Positions 22,180 to 32,816 of a stretch of 64,000 bases of DNA are shown piece by piece. The notes beneath the pieces are model-generated. The model was not told the DNA's origin and did not search any database. It saw only the letters and a program-made list of their open reading frames with translations. Origin of the DNA: Isoetes taiwanensis (Eukaryota; Streptophyta; Lycopodiopsida; Isoetales; Isoetaceae); contig JAJEKV010000074.1 in assembly GCA_021234155.1 (NCBI GenBank), positions 1,853,700 to 1,917,699 of the forward strand, written 5' to 3'. A program made the position numbers and the translations under genes. Position 1 is the stretch's first letter, and each line of letters starts with the position of its first letter.

Positions 22180-22550
22180 TGAAAATGGGACTCATACAAA
22201 AAAAAAAGAGGGGAAGGAGAGGGGGCACACCTTGATAAGGAGAAGGGTAGGAGGAGGAAGGAGGGGGGGGCCCCTGAGGTTGAAGAGGGAAGGGATAAGT
22301 TGGAAGAAGGGGCGGGGGGAGGGGGGAGGAGAGGAGAGCAAAAGGGCAAAGGAGGAGGGGGAGGGGATAAGTTGGAAGAAGGGGAGGGAAGGGGGGGGGA
22401 GGGAGGAGGAGGGAGGGAGGGGAGGGAGAGCAAAGAGGCAAAACAGGAGGGAGAGGGATAAGTTGGAAGAAGGGATGGTGAGGAAGGGAAGAGGAGAGCG
22501 GGGGCAAAGGAGGAGCGGGAGGGGGCAAAGGGGGCAAGGGTCCCCGAAAG
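22180..22550. repeat. GA-rich minisatellite
   Basis: Nearly pure purine strand (A/G) for about 350 bp, with GGGATAAGTTGGAAGAAGGG recurring at about 22292, 22366 and 22458. The strand asymmetry makes all three frames open on both strands, so the long frames here are not evidence for a protein. Confidence 0.9.
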
Positions 22551-22587
22551 TAATAATTATTAATATATAATCAATAATTAATTAAAC

Positions 22588-22773
22588 TAAGGGTGAAAGC
22601 ATGCTATGGTGTACCACTTTTGGAACCCTCAAAAGTACCTTCACTGAGTACTTTTAAAACTGGTACTTTCTGTTTTTGCTTCCCATTAAAATCAATCCAA
22701 AACTTTTGAATTGAAGATCAATAACATGTCAATCTATAGTATTAGAGGATACCAAGCATGCTTTCACCCCTAA
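22588..22773. mobile_element. MITE, about 180 bp (Tourist-like candidate)
   Basis: Terminal inverted repeats GGGTGAAAGCATGCT (22591) and AGCATGCTTTCACCC (ending 22769) are perfect over 15 bp. TAA stands directly left of the element and TAA again after one extra C on the right. Size, G-rich termini and a TAA target fit a PIF/Harbinger-derived Tourist MITE, but the family is not proven. It has no coding capacity. Confidence 0.8.
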
Positions 22774-23434
22774 TTAGATAATTAATTAAATAATAAATTA
22801 AATTAATCTAATGACTAAGTTAAATGACTAAATTAAATAAATGTAATGACTAATGACATGGTAGTCAAGAATGCATAGAATCACAGGCATGGAGCCCAAA
22901 TACAAAACCAAACACCACAAGTACCTAGGGCCCAAATACGACACCAAATACACAACTGCCTCCATTCTCGACTCGGCAGTCGAGAATGAAGCGTGGATGG
23001 CCTAGAGCCCCAATACAAAAATAAATACCATAGCAACAACTGGCCTAATAGAAGAAGAAATACCACAGCAGCAACAACTTAACCTTTGATTTTTAGCAGA
23101 TAAGGCAACGTATTCGCGAGCTTCTTGCTGGTCCGATCCACGGTGTTGCCTCGCCTCGCTAGTTAAGTATAGTTAACTAGATAATGATATTTTTCTCGCC
23201 TCACTAGGCCAGAATATAAAGCCTTACCACTATGTAAAACCTCACCACTATGGCGAATTATGCGATATGTAAGATGGGGCGAGCCATGACTGTTTGTTGG
23301 AAGGCTGTTAAAGCTGGCGTAATTATTGGACGAGACTTAGCTTTCTGACGGATTTGCTGATGACATGGCTATTCCTGACGAGCAGGCTAGCGGTTCCGCC
23401 AGTGTGGCTGTTCTCATGCTGCATCTGCCGTGTG
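22774..23434. other. no recognisable gene
   Basis: AT-rich sequence, then a region with repeated AGCCCAAATACAAAACCAAA-like phrases (22889-23020). No domain. Confidence 0.45.
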
Positions 23435-23735
23435 GGCGCATCCACTGCCTTCACAATCACTGCAGTTTTGGTGCCCTCTGCGCACAATTTTGTGAGCAAT
23501 TAGGGCACCATCCTCAGCCTTCTAGACAACACCAACGGCCTCGCGGTCGGGATCTTCACCCTCGCATTCCAGTCCTTCTACTCTGCCGATGTCAGCTTCT
23601 TCATCTTCATGCTCGGCTGGCTCCCTTCCGCCATCATGTTCCTGCTTCTCTTCATGGTCAAGCAGCTCCCTGACCATCACAAATCAAACCCCCAAAACGA
23701 CCTCAGCGACATGTACTGGCTCTGCCTTGTAGCTT
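23435..23735 (+). pseudogene. nodulin-like / MFS transporter fragment
   Basis: A frame with one internal TAG (about 23497) encodes TAVLVPSAHNFVSN, then GTILSLLDNTNGLAVGIFTL, FQSFYSADVSFFIFMLGWLP and IMFLLLFMVKQLPDH. Alternating loops and hydrophobic helices with this spacing resemble the amino-terminal half of plant nodulin-like membrane transporters (helices 4-6 of the MFS fold). Higher GC and C-ending codons set it apart from its AT-rich surroundings. Neither end of the gene is present, so it is a fragment, perhaps captured by the surrounding element. Confidence 0.6.
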
Positions 23736-24015
23736 TAGAGAGATTTGGGGCTTTATCTGTGCTCTGCGTGCCCGAACTGGATATAAGATAGGATTGGAGT
23801 GAGATCTATACAATAAAGGCTTCTGATATAAGCTTATACAACTGGATATAAGCTTATGATAGGATTGAAGCGAGATCTATACAATATAGGGTCGTTCAGC
23901 TTCTGCGGGATTGATAGAATATGGTGGCGTTGGAGTAGCCGGAGCAAGGGAAGATGCAAGGCAAGGGAAGCTGGAAGCTGGAAGCAATGGTAGACGGAGC
24001 AAGGGAAAATGCAAG
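23736..24015. other. no recognisable gene
   Basis: Contains a short duplicated phrase (TATAAG(A)TAGGATTG, GAGATCTATACAATA) at about 23780-23890 and repeated AGCAAGGGAA(G/A)ATGCAAG. No domain. Confidence 0.4.
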
Positions 24016-24462
24016 TCAGTCGGGTAGAGCAAGATGCATGTAAGGCATCTTGCAAGGCATCAGACTATTTTTTTCAGGCATTGTGAAGTTGCTTATTGCC
24101 GGAAAGGCCATTCTACAGAAATCAAAGGTGTTCGCTGCCTTAAACTGGCCCACGAACAGATCGATCTGAGCGGGAGCAGACCGAGTTGTAGGGGCAGATT
24201 GCGGAGGATCATGAGCGGAGGCAGCAGGGGTAGCATTTGGCGGAGCAGGTGCAGCTGCAGCATTTGATCGACGGCGGGCGTCCCTGACCCTGGCGAACTC
24301 CCACCTGCGTGCCTCCTGTTGCAGTGGAGTAAGATCCCGGCTCACATACAGAGATGTGCCCTTCAGTAACTTTTCCTGTCGCAGTATGACCTCTCGAACT
24401 TGTGCATCCGCAACCGTGAACACCACGACTCGGTTGTGGCCTGGGCGCTGGAGTATTGACAT
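24016..24462 (-). other. open frame resembling a LINE-associated protein
   Basis: A 148-codon minus-strand frame carries VVVFTVADAQVREVILRQEK, LLKGTSLYVSRDLTPLQQEA and an Ala/Pro-rich tail. The VR..IL...K.LKG...Y...DL.P pattern is familiar from ORF1-like or nucleic-acid-binding segments of non-LTR elements. The carboxy end loses this character. Assignment is weak and no polymerase adjoins it. Confidence 0.35.
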
Positions 24463-24572
24463 TTAAGCAAAGCAGCCATATTGAAAACATGCTTAAGAGA
24501 TTTAATATGTTAGAAACCAAATGCATAAAAACACGTGTCCTCAGGACATAGACGACTGCAGAAAAGGCATTA

Positions 24573-24765
24573 TCAACTGAAGAGGAGCTAATAATGGAAC
24601 ATGTGCCATATCGGACTTTAATTGGTTGTCTCCTATATTTATCCAATAGTACACGCCCAGATATTTTTATATTGTGAATATACTTAGCAGAAGATGTCAT
24701 AACCCTATAAAGGAGCATTGGACAGCAAGAAAAAGAGTGCTTAGGTATCTTAAAGGTACTATGTA
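24573..24765 (+). mobile_element. Ty1/copia reverse transcriptase-RNase H linker fragment
   Basis: Reads VPYRTLIGCLLYLSNSTRPD, then after a frameshift (near 24675) YIVNILSRRC and HWTARKRVLRYLKGTM. These are the conserved segments following the copia reverse transcriptase. Nothing else of the element is found nearby, so it is a short relic. Confidence 0.85.
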
Positions 24766-25733
24766 GACAAGCTTTAGTTTTTAAATTGATTTTGATCTTT
24801 GTGTGACATTATTTAAAAAATGTTAGAATTTGATACTGAGTTCATCAACTATGTTGTTGATGAGTATCTACCTGTTTTTAGAAAACATATGGGGCAACAA
24901 GTGCAATTGTTTGGGAAATTTTAATTACTTCTTCCAAGCTACTGAAGGATTTGCACAAGTCTAACATGAATTTTGGAGAGCCCTACATTTTCAAAGAAAG
25001 GTCTTTTTAATATTGTTCTTCTTCTTGATGTTTTGAATCAAGAACGAAGAGCATTCACCACGTCATTTGCCTTATATGCATACTTTGGTAAATAATTTAT
25101 TACTTTATTTTGCATTAAAGTGCCATGCTAGCCTTGAAGTCGTTTCCATATGGATTTTGCAATTTGAAGACAACGAGAACTATTATTTTAGTGAAGGAAA
25201 ATGTTGAAGACTTAACAAAATTCACCTACATAAACACATTCTAGACAAACGTTCTATATGTCAAAATGAACATTCAAATTTCAATTTACTTATGATGCAA
25301 AAAAGTATTATTCTTTGACACAAGACTCTTGCCACATTCCAACTTCGTAATATTTTTTGCATCATGCTCTTAGTAGCCTAAAATTTCTAGAAATGGGAAA
25401 ACACATCACATTACTTTTGTTAGACAAGGCTATGCACTACTTTTCCATCACTCGAGAGAAAATGCCATTTCTAATTCAAAGCCTCTAGCCAAATTTTATA
25501 CTTACAAAAGCAATCACTATCGTAATTTTGATTTCACAAGCATGCATACAATTTCAAATCTCCACATTTTGTATTTTCTTTTTGGGTTGCCTCCTAGAGG
25601 GGCAATCCCTTGCTTATGAGGGTTGATATATGCTCAGAATATGCCAAAAACTGCTCCAAACACAATGTAGGCTGTAAACTATCAGTCGCCCCTGTTAATG
25701 GGTGGCCGCTCTAAAACCATCTAACCGACAGAG
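24766..25733. other. no recognisable gene
   Basis: AT-rich sequence with no frame of interest. Near 25690-25735 the minus strand has a tRNA box-A-like phrase (GTCGGTTAGATGG) but no matching box B. Confidence 0.4.
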
Positions 25734-25959
25734 CTAGGCGTGATGCACACCATAGCTCTTATGTTCCTCTTCTTCTACCCCTCCCCGTGAACTTCTTCCA
25801 TCATCGCCTTGGGATGCACTTATACAAATGATGGTATGCCTTGTGACCAAAAACACCCATATATACGCTTTTTTCAAAGGCACATCCAACCCCTTCCATA
25901 CAAAGTTTGCCAAAATGGGTCGAAAAAAAACCCCTACGAGCCACTCAGACATGTTATAT

Positions 25960-26760
25960 GGCACCCACAGCCGAGTAATATCTTGTCATCTATCTCCATC
26001 CACAAGTTATACTCCATTTTCTCAGCTCAATTCTCCAATTCTGATATCCAGTCCCCTTCCATCTTCGCGGTCATCTCCTTTGATGTTTCTATAGCCTGAC
26101 GCACCAATTTGAGCCTAGACTAATGACCTTGGTTATGAATGATATTGATCTCTCCAATCCTAAGATCTCAAATGGCGTAATTCTTGTTTCAAGAAACACT
26201 ATTGATGCCAGTGTTGAACTCTTTATTCCTAGCTCCCTGCATTGGAAACATTTTATTACTTTCTCGGCGTTGAGCCACTTGTTTGTCGATGTACTACATC
26301 TCCAGACCTCTACACCATATAGCATCGCTTGTTCACTATCATATGAAACATCCGTCTTTTATGCCCCAATCTATTATAGTGTGCTTTGCAGATACCAATT
26401 GCATCCCATAGTAATTTTTTATTGCTGTCTACCATCTTTCTTGCTTCTATGTCGTCTTTATTCCTATTTATTCCCTAGGTATTTGGATTCTTGTACCTTA
26501 TCCATTGGCTGCTCTAGGTATCTAACTGCTCCTCTCCCTTGCTTGTTCTCCCAAAGCTGACAATCTTTATTTTCTCCAAATTTACCATTAGCCCTCTTCT
26601 AGCACAAAATTCCTCCAGTATATCCAGCATGTATTCTAGCTTCTTAATGTCTGTCGTCGTCATTATCAAATCATCTGCATGTAACATGTTTGGTACTTTG
26701 CTCCCTCCTAATTTTGGCGATATGAATATGGTAGCTCGGGGGTGTGGACTTGGATGTTAG
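25960..26760 (-). mobile_element. LINE reverse transcriptase fragment
   Basis: On the minus strand, MLHADDLIMTTTDIKKLEYM (about 26690-26635) contains the catalytic x-A-D-D box of non-LTR reverse transcriptases. It is followed by LEEFCARRGLMVNLEKIKIV, then a degraded stretch with stops. A second open part (26325-26089) has MLYGVEVWRCSTSTNKW, CRELGIKSSTL and ETRITPFEI, the post-polymerase region of the same LINE group. The element is broken at both ends. It differs from the zf-RVT L1 copies elsewhere in the window and looks older. Confidence 0.8.
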
Positions 26761-27813
26761 TCTTGGTGGACTAGCATGGGTGCATAAGTTTGGCAAATTA
26801 TTGGCAAGGCAAAGCAAATGATTGACAAAAGTAAACCTTATAAAACATAGGTTAAATAGTATATTTTAAGCCAAAATATTAACTCTATGTTTAAGGATAT
26901 GGCTTTAAGAAGAGATAAAGCCAAAATCAAGTGGAGTGGCAAAAGGCAACAAAGACCTTTTGAAAAAGGTCAGATTTACTACAAATATGACAGCAGCATC
27001 GAATCAGGGAAATGAACCACCTTCTCCAACCTCTCCAGCTAGAATTGATAGATTTGCATCGATAATCTTCTGCCAGATCTATCGCCGATCTAGTCAGCTT
27101 CTTTAGAATCTTAATGATTAAATCCATGCCCAGACAAAATATCCTTGTTTAAAAATTTGCCATTGCCTATAAATTGCCAATTCTTAGCATCGATTGACCG
27201 GTTGAGTGGTGAACTGCCATAATTTGATCTTAAGACTTGGATCTTTCTCTGATTTTGATGAATTAGAGCTAGATCAATACGAGTTATTGGCGTAACTTGT
27301 TGAAGCATCCTCTAGTTTTGGCAAACTGGAGTTTGACTACTAGAAGTTATTGATGTAACTTCTGTCAAAGGGAATTTAAGCTGGATTTATAGGCTAATTT
27401 GAGTAGGCTGTGTCCATCTGGCCTTCTCAATATATAAAGAGATTATTTGTCTTTGCTAATAGTGTGATATGTGGAATTTGTAGCAATTACAAATAGTTTG
27501 TCGATTAAGAGACCTTGTTTAATCTGATAAAGTCTCATAATCTGGCTTTGGAGATATAAAAGCATGTCCATTAGGTTTTTTAGAAGCTTTTTTTTTTTTT
27601 TTTTTGTGGGGGGGAGGGGAGGGGAGGGATGAAAGAGAAGGGGGAGTTCTATTAAAATATAGGGTTTTTCGTGCCGTTGTGAATCATTGGGAGTTCTTAA
27701 GAATAGAGAGGAAAAGTTATCTTATTATTATAATATTGTAGTTCATTTGAAGCTTATATTATTATACTAAGGACGAACGAATTTTCTAGAGAAATGACAC
27801 GAGCCAAACATAA
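26761..27813. other. no recognisable gene; homopolymer tract
   Basis: Short frames only. A poly-T run of about 22 followed by G-rich sequence lies near 27588-27625 and could be the reversed tail of an otherwise unidentifiable retroinsertion. Confidence 0.4.
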
Positions 27814-29047
27814 TTTTTTTTTTTTTTTTTTTGGAGGACAGCAAATAGCAAATTCTTATTCAATATTCCAAAAGAAGTACACACATAGATGCAGAGACAG
27901 GAATAAAATCTCAGCAGACAAAGATAATTCACTGAGTTGAGCCACCTGTTTATGCATAGGATAAGATACCCAAATATTCCTCAAAAATCAAACGTTTTTT
28001 CTTAGGAGCAAGCTGAGAACATAGGTATGCCTTCACCAATCTGTCTTGCGCCTCGCGAAGAAGTTAGTTGACACTAATTGATAAGCCTTTGAAGATATAC
28101 AATCGCCTTCTTGTCCAAACAGACCACAACAACCAGCCTGAAGCTAAGTGGAAAGCATGTTGCTGCAAGCTATTCCAAGTGGAAGGATAAATGGCGAGAA
28201 GCACCTGCTGGCTAGCCAAGGCCACATGGAAAAGAGATAGTAACCATGACTAAACTGGCTGAACTTGATCACATAGAAAGAAGCAGTGCTCGAGACTCTC
28301 AACTTGCCGCTTATACACTAGGCAGAGTTCTGAAATGCGGGGATAAAACTTATGAACCAGCACATTAATCCGCAGATATCTGCGAAGGAATTGCCACCAT
28401 AAGGTAGAAACTTTGAGATGCAACAATTTATTCCAGACCCAGGACCATATACGCTTCCACCGAGGAGGGGGATTGCGGAGCTGCCAACCAGCCCGAGGGG
28501 GGACAACGTCAACATCAACCAGCTTTTGATATAATGAATGCACAAGTTGTACATTAGCAATTTGAGGACCAGTCCAAATAGGCACACCAACTGATTGTGA
28601 AGGAGCGTCCGACAAAATGTCAGCCAGCTTTTGCCACAGAGCTCTATCCGATCGAGATAGCATAAACTTAGTCTGAAAAGCATCCTAAGTCAACAAGTGT
28701 AAAGCCTCATACCAAGCATCAACTGTGAGAATACCAGCAAGCCTCCAACGCCGCTGAGTCAATGGATGTACAGTAGCACACAAAGGCATGTAATTATCCA
28801 GAGGAATCCACCAACACAGAGAACCTACCTGTGGATACACATCTGGATTAATCTTAAATAGCACATGAACCGTCTCCCAAGAATCAAGAAGTCCCTTTAA
28901 GAAGGGGGAAGCATTCGGATATGGACAAAGCTGATAAAAGAGACACCAATGAAGAACTGCCCTAAATGCCGGTTTCCCAAAAGTAATACACTGCCCAAGT
29001 GCTTGTGCAACCAATCTCATTCCAGACGAATGTACCATACCCGCCAA
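27814..29047 (-). mobile_element. 5'-truncated L1-type LINE with zf-RVT
   Basis: Poly-T at 27814-27832 (the poly-A tail) is followed, reading right to left, by about 420 bp of 3' untranslated sequence. A single minus-strand coding frame then runs 29047-28250, interrupted by one TAG at about 28685. It encodes PNASPFLKGLLDSWETVHVL, then WVWNKLLHLKVSTLWWQFLR and ISELCLVYKRQVESLEHC, the zf-RVT domain with its first Cys pair partly altered (CLVYKR). The 5' end is truncated near 29047. A weak match (CATAATTTT) on both sides may be the target duplication. Confidence 0.87.
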
Positions 29048-30396
29048 GTAGCGTCAAGTGAACTTAGATATCATAATTTTACTCTGTAAATGAAAGTCAA
29101 TAGCATTTTCCAACGAAAATAGATGTGGAGTTTTTGTTACAACGGACTTAGAGATTGGAGTTTTTGCTGCACAACGGACAGATCACAATTGACAACTGGT
29201 TATAGGCGACTGGAAATGCAATCTGACCAAGAAAATAGAGCGCACATGAATAAAGCGCAACCTTTACTCCTTTGACATCCGACTGCAATCCATTGCCTTC
29301 CCAGCTATCCAACTGTTTTGTTTCTTTTTCTATTCTGCAAGCAAAGTGATGGCCGATGCAGGTGGAAGCGAGGTCTCTTCAGGTAAAAAGCCTTGCTGCC
29401 ATCGAACATCAGTCATTTCTTATGTTGTTATCTACAGACTAAAGGCACATTGTCATTCAAAGCCATTATATAGTCATTCAATCCATTATCACTTATTACT
29501 CCACAATTCAAATTCTACTCCACAATTCAAATTCTTCTGGAGTTTATCAGATACTTAAGCATCCCAGCATTTCTTAAGCATTTTGATTTGAATTTCTGTT
29601 TCAAGACGACAAATCACATCTTGTATTTCTGTTGCAAGAGAACACATCGTGCATTCCTGTTGCTGCATCATGAATTTTCGCAGTCAACTCGGAGGGCTTT
29701 AACAGGAGTTTGCTTAGATGAAAAAGGTAGATTGCCTGAAAGCAGCTCCACTGCGACTACCAAAGCATTGAATTCAAGCCTTCCTAATTTTGCTGCCCCT
29801 TATTTCCATTGCTTTGGCTTTGTTGAAACATAGGACATTGCAATGCAGGAAGCACCCATTGTATCTTTAGCTATTGGGAAGCCTTTAATTATTGAAAGGT
29901 GCCACCCTCAAAGATTTGTAGAAGGAGCAGCATAAGAAGCAGCATTGCTAAGATTTCTAAACAAAAGAGGAAGAAGGAATGCGTTAGGGGGAGAGAGAGG
30001 AGAAGCAGAAGCAAAGAGAGGAGAAGAGAAGGTTTCTGGAGCAGCAGCAAACAAGGGGAAGAAGCATGTTGTGCAAGCTTCCAGTATTCTTCCTTATCAA
30101 GGAGGTTCTCGGATCCATTCCTATGCTGCAACCAAGCGGGATCCATTTAGCTATCTTAGGCCTGCATCGCTTATGTATTTTTGTTCTTATCCACTTCTCA
30201 TTTCTGAGATGCATAACGCATCTCTGTTGCCAGGGATTCTGGAGTTGCAACTCTTGCCTTCAAACTTCTCACCTGAATAGGGTTTTGGAAAATAGAAATG
30301 TAATATAAGGGCAATCTTTGACTGTATGCAAAGCCCAATTTCTTTCTCACAGAATATTGTGGTTACAACTTATATTATCAGACTTCAATAGGGGTT
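29048..30396. other. no recognisable gene
   Basis: Includes AGA-rich sequence (29930-30060), which makes long frames meaningless. No domain found. Confidence 0.45.
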
Positions 30397-31336
30397 TGAT
30401 GCGGATTTTAGAGCTTGCGATGCTGCTCTAGTTCTCGGCAAGATAACATGGTTAAGGTTGTGATGGCTAAGGGTTGTTGCCAACCCCTACTGTCTGCAAC
30501 GAATTTGGGCACTTGGGCCTACAACGGATTTGGAGTCCCTTAATGATTACTAGGAGTTCTTTCAAACATTATTTTTTGTCTCTAAAATTATTGATGCTCA
30601 GTAGCAAATTTTGTGCCAGATTGATAATTTACTCAAGGCTGTTATTAGAGGAGACATTTGCAACATTGCTTGGAGAAACTTTGATAAGAGAACCAAGAAG
30701 GAACAATGAAGAAGATTGAGATTTTAAAGAAAGAAAGGAGAGGCATCAGATCAAAGGTATTTATTTACTTATGGTGGTCTTACTTTCTTTTGGTTTTTAT
30801 TAATTCCATATGTCTGAATGGAAGAGTTTAGTGACCTTGATGAAATGCATGGGTTCTCCAGAGCATGTAGTGCAGTATGTCATCACCTTATCACCTAGGT
30901 TTCATTAATCACAGTCATAATGAAGATACAATACAAAAGCAAACATTTCATGAATCATCATGCTTGCAGAAGCATTATTTGAGGCAATTTTCTTTTTGCT
31001 GATTGATAGATCGTCTATAAGATCAAGTCAACAACAATTCACATATAATGGAGGTATTAACGCTACAGGATATTATTCAAACAAGCAAAGACTCTTATAT
31101 TTATGAGATTTATTTTTTCTTATAGGATTTGAATTATGTTCATACACAGTAGGCATCTCTTTCAAAATCTACAAATGCTCATTTCTTGTATGTTCTTGCA
31201 TCACAAGGCATAGTGAATTCACTTCTAATCAGAATATATAGGAAATGTTTTGAAAGCAAATAAGATGGTTTTGATGATTCTTCGCAATAAGAATTTGCAT
31301 TTTTATAATATTATCTCATCACGCGACTTTCAAGAA
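30397..31336 (+). repeat. 0.9-kb direct repeat, right copy (probable LTR)
   Basis: Matches the left copy at 21214 from TGATGCGGATTTTAGAGC to ACGCGACTTTCAAGAA. Compared with the left copy it has two insertions (about 24 bp near 31080 and about 20 bp near 31285) and scattered substitutions, so the pair is not recent. It ends 8 bases before a RING-H2 coding stretch. Confidence 0.65.
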
Positions 31337-31344
31337 TATGCTTC

Positions 31345-31477
31345 ATATGGATTTTGTGTTCAACCTTCAATGCTATATATGCCTTTCTGAATATGAAGAT
31401 GGGGTTTTGCCCTGTCAGCATGAGTACCACAAGGGATGTGTTGATAAATGACTAAAAGAAGTCATAGGTAGGTTATG
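31345..31477 (+). pseudogene. RING-H2 zinc-finger exon, interrupted
   Basis: The frame reads MDFVFNLQCYICLSEYEDG, then LPCQHEYHKGCVDK, a stop (TGA, about 31450), then LKEVI before a GTAGGT donor near 31470. The C-x2-C ... C-x-H-x2-H-x2-C spacing is that of the first part of a RING-H2 finger of E3 ubiquitin ligases. The tryptophan codon usual after DK has become TGA, and the two last cysteines would lie in the next exon, which I could not find. The long-repeat block ending at 31341 directly abuts its upstream intron. Confidence 0.8.
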
Positions 31478-32629
31478 TTCATCAGGTGCATTCTAGACAT
31501 AATTTGAACAATGTTCTTGTAGTGTGGTTTTTTTCATGTTAGAAAAGGAGTTCTTCATAGCTCATGATCTTACTGTCGAAAAGGAACTTCCTTTACTTTT
31601 AGCATCTTGGGGTACTTAGGAGTGTCAGGTTGTTGTCATCGATATATGGCCTTGTTTTTTGCAAATGCATAGTCTAACCAAGGTCTCTCAGTCAAGCTTG
31701 ATTTTTTGTCGGCAAATGTATAGAGAACCGCCTTTGGATTCGATACCCGATGTTTTGGTAAATACATCCCCTATTTCGACCATTTTCGCATTGACATTTC
31801 TAGTCTGTGCAATTGGGGTGCAGAAGAAAATGAAAAAGAAGATTGATGGCATGAAGGAACCTCGCATTTCCATAGCTAGAGGGTAGAAAATAACCTCAAA
31901 GTGCTCGAATTATGTTTCCGTGAGCTTATTTCGCTAGATTATGTAAGAAGTATAGGCCTGCAGGTTACCTGTGAATATAAAGAGAAGGAAGAAAGAGAAC
32001 CACATGTTTTTCCAGATCTTTAGGCAACAATTTATGCATTGCGCACTTACAAACGGGTTGATGTAAATTTATGCTAGATCTATCTATGCCTCTCTCGAAG
32101 ATTTACGCGGTTGAATATCATTAGTATTGTTCAAAAAGCTGAAGTTTTGGGCAGCCCATATTTAGCTTTAAATTTACTGCCTTGCTTCATAGATGGATTC
32201 AGAGAATGTTTTGCATTATTTTTTTTTTTTTTTTTTTTTTTGGTTTTGGGTTTGGGGGGGATGAACATGTCTAACCATTCATTTTTCATGAGAAATATCT
32301 AGAGGTCTGAACACAAATATTAGTCAAAATTCTGGATATACCCCTCAAGTTTACAAATATTCCTAAAAGATCCCAAAAAACAAGGTATTTTAAAAGAGCT
32401 TATTTGCTCTTTGCCCTGAAGCTGCTCCAAATAGTTATAATGAGAGCCTCTGGTGGCCATGGAATTTAAATTCTCAATAGAATACAGCCACGAACAACTT
32501 CTCAAATTCGTCAAAGGCGAGAGCTATGGCTATAGCTTCAGTTTTGGTCCTCAGTCTGGCGCGTTAGTCTTCTTTGGATATGAACTTCAGTCTAGCATTT
32601 GTTTTGTTCTTATTACTTTTTGGGCTTCT
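31478..32629. other. no recognisable gene
   Basis: Short frames (for example 31659-31886) without known domain. A poly-T run at 32219-32240 may mark a reversed retroelement tail. Confidence 0.45.
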
Positions 32630-32816
32630 ATGCCCTTTTTGTTGTTTGGGTCCCATGGCTAATATGGTCCTCTAATGGTCGCCACAAAAATGCGTGTCAA
32701 CAAAAAAAAAAAAGGGAAAGAATTTAGATTGTGGTGGAGCACACAAAAATAGGTAATTGAAAATAACAATGTAAACTATGCATGTTTATATAAATACATA
32801 TAAAAGACAAATAAAA

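Larger units (their letters stand above)
21209..31341. mobile_element. ten-kb block bounded by direct repeats, possible non-autonomous LTR element
   Basis: Two 0.9-kb direct repeats (21214-22128 and 30397-31336) with matching tatgc flanks enclose 8.3 kb. The interior has no gag-pol of its own. It holds a GA-rich minisatellite, a MITE, a nodulin-like gene fragment, a short copia fragment, two LINE fragments and long stretches without identified content. A purine run (AATAGGGG) precedes the right repeat as a polypurine tract would. If it is an LTR element it is non-autonomous or has been refilled by later insertions. A segmental direct duplication is the alternative. Confidence 0.5.

Noticed and set aside
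22139-22570. Three overlapping open frames of 96-140 codons on both strands
   Set aside because: They result from a purine-only minisatellite without stop codons; the composition (poly-Gly/Arg/Glu or poly-Pro/Leu/Ser) is not that of a real protein.
25680-25740. tRNA-like phrase on the minus strand (GTCGGTTAGATGG, box A-like)
   Set aside because: No box B (GGTTCGA-type) at the right distance and no cloverleaf pairing could be drawn, so neither a tRNA nor a tRNA-derived SINE is supported.
27588-27625. Poly-T plus G-run as a second LINE tail
   Set aside because: No coding or target duplication could be attached to it; recorded only as a homopolymer.
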